Source: Candidatus Binatia bacterium
GTDB lineage: Bacteria > Desulfobacterota > Binatia > HRBIN30 > BPIQ01
Length of the DNA: 64,000 nucleotides
Assembly: GCA_026004195.1 (NCBI GenBank)
Contig: BPIQ01000002.1
Span: 1,009,742 to 1,073,741 of the forward strand
Reading direction: 5' to 3'
Position numbers and translations under genes: made by a program. The notes beneath the pieces were generated by a model. It saw nothing but the letters and a program-made list of their open reading frames with translations. It was not told the DNA's origin and made no database searches. Position 1 is the first letter of the stretch. Every line of letters starts with the position of its first letter. Shown here piece after piece: positions 45,022 through 54,506 of this stretch.

Positions 45022-45747
45022 TCATCCTTTCCAGTTCGAGACGTCCACACCGAGAGCCTCGATGCCGCGCAAGACACGCTCGGGGTCCAGGGAGACGGGC
45101 GCCCAGTCGTACTTCCACATGCGATTTTCGGCGGTTCCGGAGACGAAACGGCGCGCCTGCTCGAGGGTGAAGAGCACCCCACGACGGCACACCTGTCGCT
45201 CGTATCGCTCCGCGTGGGACGCGTCCGCGACGAAGTTCATGCTGTCGCACATGGACACGATGTTCGTCTTGTTCCAGTCCCGGGGGCTCGTGCTCACGTG
45301 CACCAGCGTGGAGGCCGGTGTGGCGGAGAGAACCTCGCCGTCCCGCGTCACGAGCCGCAACGGTTCGAGACAGCAAACGCAGTAGGAATCCAGGACGACC
45401 TCTTTTCCGGCGAAGGGCGGCATCTTCGAGAGCGCGATCGATTCCATCGCGCAGCCCGCGTAGGAGTGGAAGCGGCCGCCGAGGAGCACGCGCACGGGCG
45501 TCGGGTAGGCCGAAAACGGCTGCATCTTCAGGACGGGATAGTTCTGGCTTTCCAGGTCGACGACGCAAACGAGACCCAGGTCGAGCTCTTTGTACGCGTC
45601 GACGATCCGATCACGGGGGAGACCCGTGGCTTCGTGTACCTCGCGCAGGTTCGGCGGGCGCCCCTCCGCGCACCAGTACTCGTAGAGAAACTGCCGAACC
45701 CGGAGGGCATCGTCGCTGAAAGAAAACGCGGGAACCTTCTGCGGCAC
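45022..45747 (-). CDS. Alkylmercury lyase (MerB)-like protein
   Basis: 241 residues. The N-terminal 70 are a winged-helix-like domain (PPNLREVHEATGLPRDRIVDAYKEL), then a MerB-type domain. By alignment, Cys99 in AGCAMES corresponds to the first catalytic Cys of E. coli MerB, Glu102 replaces the catalytic Asp99, and Cys167 in SMCDSMNFV corresponds to the second Cys. MerB cleaves carbon-mercury bonds. No merA, merR or merT is nearby, so the natural role may differ. An extra CVCC cluster at 123-126 is unusual. Confidence 0.72.
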   Translation of the reverse strand: MPQKVPAFSFSDDALRVRQFLYEYWCAEGRPPNLREVHEATGLPRDRIVDAYKELDLGLVCVVDLESQNYPVLKMQPFSAYPTPVRVLLGGRFHSYAGCAMESIALSKMPPFAGKEVVLDSYCVCCLEPLRLVTRDGEVLSATPASTLVHVSTSPRDWNKTNIVSMCDSMNFVADASHAERYERQVCRRGVLFTLEQARRFVSGTAENRMWKYDWAPVSLDPERVLRGIEALGVDVSNWKG

Positions 45748-45974
45748 GGTTTTTCCCTCCTACGAGTCGTGTCCCGGCGCGCGAAGGCACCGGGTCTCGC
45801 CAAGGTCGTGAAGAATACCTCCTACGCGGGCCGAGGCCACGGACTCCCTCGGATTCTCCCGGAGGCGATCCGGGCGATCCGAGGTTTTCCGAACCGGCAC
45901 CGAAGCGGCCCGTCCTGCGGCAAGTGGTGACGAGTGGCGGAAGACCGAGGCCATCGCGCTGGACTCCCGGAGTC

Positions 45975-46865
45975 CTACTCCGAACCGAGCATCGAGCGGA
46001 GCGTCGCGGCGAACGACGCCGGCTCGAGCGGGTCCGGGATCTCGACGAGGTCGCGCACGCCGAACTCCACGAGCCCCACGCGCCCCCGCTCGACCCGGAA
46101 CACCCGCCCGGTGATCCCCGACGCCCATTCGCCCGCCAGAAAGACGACGAAACGGGCGACGCTCTCGGGCTCCAGGGACGGGTCGGTCTCGTGCCCGAGA
46201 ACCTCCGCCGACATCCTCGTCCGGGCGAGCGGGGAGATGGCGTTGCACCGCACTCCCCGCTCCCGCCCCTCTTCCGCCACCACGCGCGTCAAACTCAGGA
46301 TACCGCCCTTGGCCGCCGCGTAGTTCGCCGTGCCGGGGTAAACTCCCGCGTAGGCCGCACCCGACGTCACGTTCACGATCGAGCCGCTCTCGACGCCGCC
46401 GGGCCAGGACCGCAGGAACTCGCGGCAGCAGAGGAACGTGCCGCGTAGATGGACGTCGAGAACCCGATCCCAGTCCTCCTCTTCCATTTCCACGAGGGGC
46501 CGGCTCCGAACCACGCCGGCGTTGTTGACGAGGATGTCGACCCGCCCCCAGGCAGCTCGGGCCTGCCCGAAAAGGCTCCGGACCCCTTCGGCGTTCGCGA
46601 CGCTCTCGACGTGGAAGAGCGCCTCGCCCCCGGAATTGCGGATCTCCCGGGCGACGCTTTCGGCAGGATGGGCGGAACCGCCGCTCCCGTCGACTTCCAC
46701 CCCCGCATCGTTCACGAGAACGCGGGCACCCGCACGCGCCAGTGCGTGGGCGTAGGCCCGGCCGAGCCCGCGTCCGCCGCCCGTCACCACGGCCACCTTG
46801 CCCCGGAGCGACACTTCCACGGCCCGTGGCCATAACCCGGACTCTACCGCGACTGCAAGCGCCAT
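45975..46865 (-). CDS. SDR-family oxidoreductase
   Basis: 296 residues. The ATG at 46865 shares a base with the TGA of the upstream UppP gene (TGATG), which supports this start; GTGs at 46820 or 46814 would give a more usual length. TGGGRGLG binds NAD(P), NNAG follows, and the active site Ser-Tyr-Lys is present (VTSGAAYAG then YAAAK). It is related to the multifunctional enzyme type 2 dehydrogenases of hydroxyacyl-CoA metabolism, judging from VNDAGVEVDGSG. It is the last gene of the long leftward run. Confidence 0.88.
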   Translation of the reverse strand: MALAVAVESGLWPRAVEVSLRGKVAVVTGGGRGLGRAYAHALARAGARVLVNDAGVEVDGSGGSAHPAESVAREIRNSGGEALFHVESVANAEGVRSLFGQARAAWGRVDILVNNAGVVRSRPLVEMEEEDWDRVLDVHLRGTFLCCREFLRSWPGGVESGSIVNVTSGAAYAGVYPGTANYAAAKGGILSLTRVVAEEGRERGVRCNAISPLARTRMSAEVLGHETDPSLEPESVARFVVFLAGEWASGITGRVFRVERGRVGLVEFGVRDLVEIPDPLEPASFAATLRSMLGSE

Positions 46866-47662
46866 CACGACGAGAAAAACGCGACGACGCCGACCGGCCA
46901 GAGGTAGTAGGCGAAGACATGGAAGCGGTCCTGTTCGACCAGTCGAAGGATCGCCGCGACGGCAGCGTACCCGCACACGGCGGCCACCCAGAATCCCGCG
47001 ACGTAGGGAAGCCAGGGAATCTCCACGAAGGCCGGGGCGTCCGCCCAGGTGAGCCACGTGGCTCCCAGGACGGCGGGAACCGACACGAGGAGAGAAAAGC
47101 GGGCGGCGAGTCCGCGCTCGAAGCCCAGGAGCAAGGCGACCGCAATGGTCGTACCGGAACGGGAAAGGCCCGGAAGGACGGCCAGTCCCTGTGCCATGCC
47201 GAGCAAAAGAGCATCCGCGACTCCGACACTCTCGATGCTTTTCCGTCCCGACGACCCCCGACCGAGATAGAGCACGAACCCCGTCACCACGAGCATCGCG
47301 GCCACGAAACGCGGCCGCGTGACGGCATCGAGAAACCAGTGGTGGATCGCCCAGCCGAGCAGCGCCGTCGGTACGTTGGCGAGCACGAGGAGTGTCACCG
47401 CGCGCCGCTCGGAACCCGCGAACGGACCAGCCGCCCCGGACCCGCGACCCACGCAGCCGCGCAGGAGTGCCGCCACCTCCTTCCGGAAATAGACGAGGAC
47501 GGAAAACACCGTGGCGAGATGCAAGAGTACGTCGAAGCGAAGGTCGATTTCGGAAGCTCCGAGCCAGGTCTGCGCGAGGAGCAAGTGTCCGGAGGAGGAG
47601 ACCGGCAGGAACTCCGTGGCGGCCTGGACGAGAGCGAGCAGGATCGCTTCGGGCAGATCCAC
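46865..47662 (-). CDS. uppP: Undecaprenyl-diphosphate phosphatase
   Basis: 265 residues from a GTG at 47662 with a GGGAGG site; the frame is open further upstream but is not protein-like. It is a polytopic inner-membrane protein with the BacA/UppP signatures: LVQAATEFLPVSSSGHL with the catalytic Glu and the PGLSRSGTTIA motif. It recycles undecaprenyl pyrophosphate to the monophosphate for peptidoglycan and O-antigen synthesis. Its place in a run of degradative enzymes is unexpected; galE just upstream is also a cell-envelope gene. Confidence 0.94.
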   Translation of the reverse strand: MDLPEAILLALVQAATEFLPVSSSGHLLLAQTWLGASEIDLRFDVLLHLATVFSVLVYFRKEVAALLRGCVGRGSGAAGPFAGSERRAVTLLVLANVPTALLGWAIHHWFLDAVTRPRFVAAMLVVTGFVLYLGRGSSGRKSIESVGVADALLLGMAQGLAVLPGLSRSGTTIAVALLLGFERGLAARFSLLVSVPAVLGATWLTWADAPAFVEIPWLPYVAGFWVAAVCGYAAVAAILRLVEQDRFHVFAYYLWPVGVVAFFSS

Positions 47663-47702
47663 CGGAGGGCGCCTCCCGACCGTTCCCAGCGGCCCCCGCC
47701 GC

Positions 47703-48677
47703 TTACCCCGCGGCCCTTCGACACCGCTCCCACTCGGCCGCGGAGGAAACGATTTCCTCGAGGCTCGAGTGCGAGCACTTCCAGCCGAGCGTCCGCTCGA
47801 GGGCGGCCGGATCGGCCACGAGAGTCGGCGGATCCCCGGGCCGACGCGGGAGGATCTCCACCTCGGGCTTTTTCCCGAGGGAAGCACCCACGGCCTCGAT
47901 CACTTCGAGGACCGTGTGCCCCCTACCCGTGCCCACGTTCCAGCTTTTTCCCCCGAGTCGGTCGGCCGCCTCGATACCGAGCACGTGCACTTCGGCGAGG
48001 TCGAGCACGTGGACGTAGTCGCGCACGCAGGTTCCGTCTCTGGTCGGGTAATCGTTGCCGTAGACCTGCGCCTTGCGTCCGTCGAGCACGGCCCGGACCA
48101 CGCGGGGAACGAGGTGTTCTTCCGGATCGTGCTCCTCGCCGACCCCCCATTCGGGCACGGCGCCCGCGGCGTTGAAGTAGCGAAGTGCGACCGAGGCGAA
48201 GCCCAGGGCTTCTCCCGTGGCGTGCAGGAGCCTCTCGAAGGCGAGCTTGGATGCCCCGTAGGGAGAAGCCGGAGCGAGTTCCCGATCTTCCCGGAGCGGT
48301 GCGTCGGACACGGCTCCGTAGACAGCCGCGGTCGACGAGAAGAGAAACGCCCGCACGGGATGGCAGGCGCACGCGACGAGAAGGCTCGCGGCCGCGCCGA
48401 GATTGTTCCGCCAGTAGAGCTCGGGCGAGCGGACCGATTCGGCGACGCTGATGTAACCGGCCAGGTGGATGACGGCATCGGGCCGGAAGCCAGCGAAGAC
48501 CTCGAGTACCCGCCGGGTGTCCTCGAGGGGGATCTTCTCGAGCCGAAAACGGCCCCTGCGTCTTTCCGCGCTCCGACGAGCGTCGTCGAGAAGGAGAGGC
48601 TCGTGCCCTGCCGCGTCGAGGGCTCGCACCACGTGAGCCCCGATGTAGCCGAGCCCTCCCGTGACGAGAACGCGCAT
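47703..48677 (-). CDS. galE: UDP-glucose 4-epimerase
   Basis: 324 residues of the extended SDR family. GGLGYIGAHVVRAL binds NAD, SSTAAVYG and SPYGASKLAFERL supply the Ser-Tyr-Lys active site, and RYFNAAGA and VRDYVHVLDLAEVH are GalE hallmarks. It interconverts UDP-glucose and UDP-galactose for surface glycans. Its start overlaps the stop of the CoA-transferase gene by one base (TGATG), so it is translated in coupling with it. Confidence 0.93.
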   Translation of the reverse strand: MRVLVTGGLGYIGAHVVRALDAAGHEPLLLDDARRSAERRRGRFRLEKIPLEDTRRVLEVFAGFRPDAVIHLAGYISVAESVRSPELYWRNNLGAAASLLVACACHPVRAFLFSSTAAVYGAVSDAPLREDRELAPASPYGASKLAFERLLHATGEALGFASVALRYFNAAGAVPEWGVGEEHDPEEHLVPRVVRAVLDGRKAQVYGNDYPTRDGTCVRDYVHVLDLAEVHVLGIEAADRLGGKSWNVGTGRGHTVLEVIEAVGASLGKKPEVEILPRRPGDPPTLVADPAALERTLGWKCSHSSLEEIVSSAAEWERCRRAAG

Positions 48678-51052
48678 CAGCGCAAGACCCCTTCCTCCGC
48701 AAGACGCGCCACTTCCTCGGGACCGAGACCGAGCCAGCCCGAGAGCACGTCCTCGGTGTCGGCACCGAGGAGCGGGGCCGGCCCGGCCGTGCGGAATCGG
48801 GTCTCGCCCATGCGCAACGGATTTCCGACGTGCCGTTCCTCCCCGACCTCGGGGTGGTGCACCGTCACGAACGCACCACGCTCGACCAGATGCGGGTCCG
48901 ACCTGTGGTCGAGACCGCTTTGCACGGGCATGGCGGAGACGCCGGCCGCCTGCAGGAGCTCCGCCACCTTCTCGGCCTCCCGCGTCCGGGTCCAGGCCGA
49001 AACGAGGGCGTCGATTCTCCCGCGGTCGCGAAGCCGTCCTTCGAGCGTCCGCCACCGGGGCTCGGGCTCCAAGCCGACACAGGCGCGAAACCGCACCCAC
49101 GTATCGTCTCCCACGACCGCGATGGCACACCAGCGGTCCTCGCCCGCGCAGGGGTAAACCCCGTGGGGGACGGCGTAGGGAACGGCGTTGCCTTCCGGCC
49201 GGCACGGCACTCCGGTGAGGCTTTTTTGCAGGTAGAACTCGCCCATGAGATACGCCGCGGCCTCGGCTTGCGACATCTCGATGCGAGCCCCTTCACCCGT
49301 CTCCCTCCTGCGTTCCCAGGCCGCCAGCACGACGGCGGCAAGGAGCTTGCCGGCAATGTGGTCCGGGTGGTTGAGGGACGTGCCCGCCGGGTAAGGGGCG
49401 TCTTCGTGGTTCCAGAGCCACTGGATCCCGGCGAAAGACGCGTTGAGCGGGCCGTAGGAAGGGACGCGGCCCAGCGGCCCTCCGAGCCCGTAGCCTTGCG
49501 AGGAAACGTAAATCACGTCGGGACGCAACGCGCGGACGGCTTCGTAACCGAGGCCGAGATCGTCGAGAGCCCCGCCCCGGTAGTTCTCGGCCACGATGTC
49601 GGCTTGTGCAGAGAGCGCGAGCGCCAGCTCCCGTCCTCGCTCGGTCCGCAGGTTCAGGCAAACGCTCTTCTGGCCGCGGCCCTCGACGTTGAACGTCCAG
49701 GCTCGGTTCGGCGCGTCCGGTTCGGGCGTGAGAGCGCGCAACACGTCCAGGTTCTCCCGCGACTCGACCTTCACGACCTCGGCTCCGAGTTCGGAAAGGA
49801 ACCAGCAAAGCTCGGGGACGACGGCCGCGACGCCGAACTGCACGACCCGGACGCCTTCGAGGAGAGAGCCGTCGGACCCCGTCGGAAGTGGTCGGGAAGG
49901 CCCGGCCGGAAACCCGCTCCGGTCGTCCTCGGCGAGGGCCGGGGCCGGACGGCGGGGGCGCAGGACTTCCGAGTTCACGCGGACGGGAAACGACGCGAGG
50001 GGAGCGTCACCGAGACGCGAGAACCCGCTCGCGAAAAAGAACTCGCGCGCTCGGGTCTGCTCTTCTCCCACGAACTCCTCGGGCGTGTTCACGGGAGCGA
50101 TCGGCACGCCGAGCCTGCGTGCTTCCGCGAGGATCTCGGCCCGGGGCCGTTCCCGGAGAATGTCGGCCGCGACGAGCCGAATGGCGTCGGCGTTCACGAG
50201 ACGGTAGAGCTTCGTCTCCCATTCGGGGCCCGTGAGCGCTTCCGGGCGGCCGAGAAGCTCCACGAAGGCCCGCCATTGCCGGATGCTCGCCGTGAGAACG
50301 CGCACGTAGCCCGTGGAAGTCGGAAGGACCAGGTAGTTGCCGTCGGCGTTCCGCCGCGGAGCCGGAGGCAAGAAGGGGTAGAGGCGGACATAGTCCGGAA
50401 GCGGGATCGACCAGGGGTAGAGCCCGTGCAAGGCCGCTTCCTGGACGGACACTTCGACCGACTGTCCCCGACCGCGACGTTTCCGTTCGAGCACCGCCAC
50501 GACCGCACCGAGCGCCGCGAAAACTCCCGCGCAGTCGTGTGCCACGTAGCCGGGGCACCAGCACGGCGGCAACTCGGGAAATCCGGACGCGTAGAGCGCA
50601 CCCGAGGCCGCGAAGGCCACGAGCGGCTCCGCACGCCAGCTTGCCCGCGGTCCGGAGAGGCCGAAGTCCGCGATGGCCACGTGGACGAGACGGGGATGCC
50701 GCGCGGTGACTTCCTCGGGCGCGAGCCCGAGTCGTTCACGCCGTTCGGGGTCCAGGTTCTCGACGAGCACGTCGGCGTCCTCGCAAAGTTCCTCGAAGCG
50801 TTTCCGGCCGCCGGGGGTTTCCAGGTCGATCTTCGCACCTCGCTTGTTCGCGTGCCGGTAGAGAAAGGCGAGGGAACCCTCCGGATCCGCCTCGCCCCCC
50901 GCGTAGGGCGGCCGGAAGCGATCCGCGTCACCGCCCGGCGGTTCTATCTTCAGGACGTCGGCGCCCAGGTCGGCAAGAATCCGACCGGCCGTGGCTCCCC
51001 GCAAGTCCGTCAGGTCGACGACGCGCAGACCGTCGAGAAGTCTCGACTGCAT
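48677..51052 (-). CDS. CaiB/BaiF CoA-transferase, tandem two-domain
   Basis: 791 residues, about twice the usual length, made of two fused class III CoA-transferase domains. Domain 1 (about 1-370) starts LLDGLRVVDLTDLRGATAGRILADLGADVLKIE. Domain 2 (about 395-791) starts LLEGVRVVQFGVAAVVPELCWFLSELGAEVVKVE. At the site where formyl-CoA transferase has its catalytic Asp, both halves seem to carry Glu (VSVQEAAL and MSQAEAAA). The enzyme moves CoA between carboxylic acids, activating a substrate for breakdown. It lies 153 bases downstream of the heme-oxygenase-fold gene and two CoA ligases. Confidence 0.9.
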   Translation of the reverse strand: MQSRLLDGLRVVDLTDLRGATAGRILADLGADVLKIEPPGGDADRFRPPYAGGEADPEGSLAFLYRHANKRGAKIDLETPGGRKRFEELCEDADVLVENLDPERRERLGLAPEEVTARHPRLVHVAIADFGLSGPRASWRAEPLVAFAASGALYASGFPELPPCWCPGYVAHDCAGVFAALGAVVAVLERKRRGRGQSVEVSVQEAALHGLYPWSIPLPDYVRLYPFLPPAPRRNADGNYLVLPTSTGYVRVLTASIRQWRAFVELLGRPEALTGPEWETKLYRLVNADAIRLVAADILRERPRAEILAEARRLGVPIAPVNTPEEFVGEEQTRAREFFFASGFSRLGDAPLASFPVRVNSEVLRPRRPAPALAEDDRSGFPAGPSRPLPTGSDGSLLEGVRVVQFGVAAVVPELCWFLSELGAEVVKVESRENLDVLRALTPEPDAPNRAWTFNVEGRGQKSVCLNLRTERGRELALALSAQADIVAENYRGGALDDLGLGYEAVRALRPDVIYVSSQGYGLGGPLGRVPSYGPLNASFAGIQWLWNHEDAPYPAGTSLNHPDHIAGKLLAAVVLAAWERRRETGEGARIEMSQAEAAAYLMGEFYLQKSLTGVPCRPEGNAVPYAVPHGVYPCAGEDRWCAIAVVGDDTWVRFRACVGLEPEPRWRTLEGRLRDRGRIDALVSAWTRTREAEKVAELLQAAGVSAMPVQSGLDHRSDPHLVERGAFVTVHHPEVGEERHVGNPLRMGETRFRTAGPAPLLGADTEDVLSGWLGLGPEEVARLAEEGVLR

Positions 51053-51205
51053 GAAGCCGGATTCTATACCGGGACGTCCCGCGCAAATCGAACGAAAGAG
51101 AGGCCTTCGGGCTCGGGCCTTTCGGCCTCGGGTGACCGCACCGGGGTCGCGAACACGGAGGCGTCCTCCGGCACCCGCCGAACTCCCGCTCCGGTCGCCG
51201 CCCGC

Positions 51206-52831
51206 TCAGCCGGCTGCCCTGGCGGGGAAGATGCCTTCGCCGGCTCCCGCGAGGGACTTCATTCGCCGGAGAAGAGCCTCGTCCTTGCGGCTTTCGGAAA
51301 GAATCTTCGAGATATAAGCCCGGCGGAATGCGAGCCGCTGCTCCGCGTTCGCGAGAACGGACGGAACGTAATCCCACCCTTCTTCCTGCTCGAAGGGCTC
51401 GATTTCCTGGTGGAGCCGGAAAAAGTAGTCGCAGAGGTCGGCGTCCACGCCGAGTTTTTCGAGTGCCACCGCGAGCGGATTCTTCTTGCTCGGCACGAGG
51501 AGACCGCCCCCGGCGACGCCTCCCTGGCCGAGACCCATGGACGCCGCCCCGAGTTTTTCCCTCGCCTTGGGCGGCGGCCCGAGGTGGAAAGCCGCGATGG
51601 CTTCCTCGGGCGGGGAGTGCACGAGGAACCACTTGGTTACGTAGCGGCTCCCGAGGGTCTCCGTCGGCGGGAGCCAGCGCAGGAGTTCTTCCCGCGTGAT
51701 GCCGAGCGCTTGCTCGCAAAAGTCGGCCCAGATTTCCATGTGGCAGCGCGTGAGGTACCCACCCGACTCGGTCGCGAACGCCTGCGCGATGGCCCGCAGC
51801 GCCTTCCCTTCGGGTAGGCGGGAGAACTGCCCCGCGATGTTGCGCGTCGCGTCGAGGTGGAAGAGGTCGCGGATGAACTCCTTGGCCGCCTCGAGGTTCG
51901 CCCTCCCGGAGAGAAGAAATCCGATGGCCGTCTCCTTCGGCTTGGGAAGCGCGAGGCAGAACTCCGAAAGCTCGTCTTCGAGCTCCTCGTAGGAACCCAC
52001 CTGGTTCCACTTCCACGGGGAGCCGGGCGGAGGCCACACGAACTCCGGGATCGGATACGTTCCCGAGACGATCTCGGCCCAGGCCTTGCGCATGTTCCCG
52101 TAGAGGAGAAGCCAGTGGTGGAGCGTCGTCCGTAGAAGCTCCTGCTCGACCGCGTCGACCGCGATCTCGCGCACGATCTCCCACACGGGCTCGGGCACGA
52201 AGCTCCGGAAGTCCTCGTAGGCCCGCCAGTAGGCTACGGCGTCGTCGGAAAGCCCGTACGCGCGCTTCATGTATTCGGCCATCCCCCTCTGGCAGAGCCA
52301 CGGCCGTTCGTCGCGCACCACCTCGAGGAGGCCGCCTTCGCTCCCGAGAGCGGAGACGACGAAACCTTCCTCGAACGACGAAAACTGGAACTGGAGGCGG
52401 CTGAAGGTCGCCTGCATCGTTTCCGGGCACGCGTAGTGAGCTTCCAGCTCCTCGCGGGAGACCCCGACGGCTTCGGCGAAGCGCACGAAGAGCTCGAGCG
52501 GGGGTCGCGTCACCTGGTAGTAGCCCGTCTTCCGGTTCACGATCTGCGCGAGCGCGAGGTAGAGCCCGCGGCGGCGGCAGCGGGCGATCGTGGCCGCAGT
52601 GCCCTGCGCGTCCATGCGAACGTACTGGTAGTACTCCTTGACCCAGCGGCGGAGGTTCTCCGGACTCGCGAGCCCGTACTTGAGAGCTTCCGCGAGCCGG
52701 CCGTCGGGCACGTGCTCACGGACCATGTCCTTGAGTTCCCCGACGAACTCGTCGACGGGCTTGGCCGGCTCGGGACGCTCGAACGAGTAAAGCTCGAGAA
52801 AGTCGCTCGCGTTGGGCGCTCGCCAGGGCAT
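51206..52831 (-). CDS. Tandem heme-oxygenase-fold (PqqC/TenA-like) protein
   Basis: 541 residues from the ATG at 52831, which has GGAGGAG upstream. It is wholly helical and built from two repeats of about 260 residues that resemble iron-containing redox enzymes with the heme-oxygenase-like (TenA/PqqC/UndA-like) fold. Shared features are an early helix (LASPENLRRWVKEYYQYV and GRANLEAAKEFIRDLFHL) and a later ligand-type helix: YWRAYEDFRSF in repeat 1, where Tyr replaces the usual His, and DYFFRLHQEIE in repeat 2, where His remains. One half may therefore bind metal and the other be structural (inference). Substrate unknown; adjacent to CoA ligases and a CoA-transferase. Confidence 0.68.
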   Translation of the reverse strand: MPWRAPNASDFLELYSFERPEPAKPVDEFVGELKDMVREHVPDGRLAEALKYGLASPENLRRWVKEYYQYVRMDAQGTAATIARCRRRGLYLALAQIVNRKTGYYQVTRPPLELFVRFAEAVGVSREELEAHYACPETMQATFSRLQFQFSSFEEGFVVSALGSEGGLLEVVRDERPWLCQRGMAEYMKRAYGLSDDAVAYWRAYEDFRSFVPEPVWEIVREIAVDAVEQELLRTTLHHWLLLYGNMRKAWAEIVSGTYPIPEFVWPPPGSPWKWNQVGSYEELEDELSEFCLALPKPKETAIGFLLSGRANLEAAKEFIRDLFHLDATRNIAGQFSRLPEGKALRAIAQAFATESGGYLTRCHMEIWADFCEQALGITREELLRWLPPTETLGSRYVTKWFLVHSPPEEAIAAFHLGPPPKAREKLGAASMGLGQGGVAGGGLLVPSKKNPLAVALEKLGVDADLCDYFFRLHQEIEPFEQEEGWDYVPSVLANAEQRLAFRRAYISKILSESRKDEALLRRMKSLAGAGEGIFPARAAG

Positions 52832-52964
52832 CGTTCGCTCCTCCAACGGGAAAGACGCCTAACACAGCCGGAAGCCCTGCTGCAACGCGAAGCTTGCCGC
52901 CGTCCCGCCCACGGCGGTCCGGGGCTCCTCGCCCCCGACGCCCTCCGCCCGGCGCAACCGCTCC

Positions 52965-54488
52965 TCAGAGCTCTCGCTTTCCGAGGCGCGAGGCAGCCAG
53001 TCGCTCGAGACCGTCCCTGCGGGGCTTCGAGGTCGAGCTCAGAGGAATTTCCCCGCGCTCGACGAAAAGGTAGTGCGAGGGGCGTTTGTAGGACGAAAGC
53101 GTTCGTTCCGCGTGCTCGCGAAGCTCCTTTTCGGTGGCCCGAGCGCCGGGACGCACCACCACGAGCGCCACGATTTCCTGCTCCGCGGCGCCCGGGGGAA
53201 GACCGACCACGTGGACGGCCTCGACGGAGGGATGCCGGCCGAGGACGAACTCGACCTCGGCGGGCGAGACGTTGACGCCCTTCACGCGCAAGAGGTCCTT
53301 CGTGCGCCCCACGAACTCGAAAAAACCATCCTCGTCGAATCGCCCGAGGTCCCCGGTCACGAAAAAACCCTCCGCGTCGAGTCCGCTCGCAGGCTTCCGC
53401 CCGAGGTAGCGCGAAAAGAGCCCGGGGCCGCGCACACGGACCTCTCCCGTTTCGCCCGCGCGCAGCGCTCGGCCGTCCGGGCCGACGATCCGGATTTCGA
53501 CCCCGGGAAGCGGCTTACCGAAACCGAACCTCCGTTTTTCGGGCGGGTCCCGCCAGTCGAGCGCCGTCACGTACCCCGACATCTCCGTCATGCCGTAGCC
53601 CGTGATGAAACGAACGTCCCTGCCCGCGAACTCCGGAAACCAGTCCGTACGCCCGTTGCCACGCCGGACACGGTCGAAAAGCTCGGGCCGAAAACGGGGA
53701 TGGCTTCGCAAGACTCCCACCTGCGCCGGGCGGAGGTGGAGAGCCGTCGGACGGTAACGCTCGAGTAGCGCAAGCACGGTCTCGGCCGCGAAACTTTCGG
53801 GGAGAACGAGAGCACAGCCCGCAACGAGCGTCGGAAGGGCGCGGATCGCGAGCCCCGCCACCCAGAAGAGCGGCAGCGTGGAAAGCAAGAGGTCCGAGGC
53901 GTCGAGTCCCGTCCGCTCCGCCGTCGGCCAGACCGTGGCGGTCAAGGCCCGATGGGAAAGCTCGACGCCTTTGGGTTCCGCCGTCGTCCCCGACGTGAAA
54001 AGGATGCACGCCGGATCTTCGCGCTCGCCGAAGTCGGCGCCACCGGCGCCGGAGGAAGCTTCCCGCTCCACGTCCGGAAGGGAGACGACGCGCTCGAAGC
54101 GCCAGTTCTCGGACACCCGCGCGACGACGGAGGCGAGGTCCCGCGCCCGGAAGCGCGGGTCGAAGACGAGAATCCGCAAATCGGCGGCCCGCACGATCTC
54201 CTCGAGCTCCCGCGGGGTGACGAACGTCGAGATGGGCACGAGCACGAGGCCCGCCTGCCAGGCTCCGAAGGCAAGGGCGAGCCACTCGGCCCCGTTTCCG
54301 GCGAGCAACCCCACCCTCGCTCCGCGCCCCGACCCCATGCGGCGGAAAAACCCCGCACGAGCTTCCGCGGCACGTGCGAGGTCTCGGAAGTCCATCTCTC
54401 CCCGCTCGTCCAGGATCGCAGGCCTCTTCCCGTAACGGGAAGCGAGCGCCACGGGAATCTGCCCGAGGTGAGAGCAGGGCTCGATCAT
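52965..54488 (-). CDS. AMP-binding acyl-CoA ligase 1
   Basis: 507 residues of the adenylate-forming family. The P-loop-like motif is ILFTSGTTAEPKGVELSH, the A5 motif YGMTEMSG, and the A7-A8 region TGDLGRFDEDGFFEFVGRTKDLLRVKGVNVSPAEVE. The A10 Lys is probably the one in STSKPRRDGL. It activates a carboxylic acid to its CoA thioester with ATP. It is the second of two ligases in a row and follows the first by 18 bases. Acid chain type cannot be judged from the sequence. Confidence 0.92.
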   Translation of the reverse strand: MIEPCSHLGQIPVALASRYGKRPAILDERGEMDFRDLARAAEARAGFFRRMGSGRGARVGLLAGNGAEWLALAFGAWQAGLVLVPISTFVTPRELEEIVRAADLRILVFDPRFRARDLASVVARVSENWRFERVVSLPDVEREASSGAGGADFGEREDPACILFTSGTTAEPKGVELSHRALTATVWPTAERTGLDASDLLLSTLPLFWVAGLAIRALPTLVAGCALVLPESFAAETVLALLERYRPTALHLRPAQVGVLRSHPRFRPELFDRVRRGNGRTDWFPEFAGRDVRFITGYGMTEMSGYVTALDWRDPPEKRRFGFGKPLPGVEIRIVGPDGRALRAGETGEVRVRGPGLFSRYLGRKPASGLDAEGFFVTGDLGRFDEDGFFEFVGRTKDLLRVKGVNVSPAEVEFVLGRHPSVEAVHVVGLPPGAAEQEIVALVVVRPGARATEKELREHAERTLSSYKRPSHYLFVERGEIPLSSTSKPRRDGLERLAASRLGKREL

Positions 54489-54506
54489 CGGCGCGACGCC
54501 GTCGGG

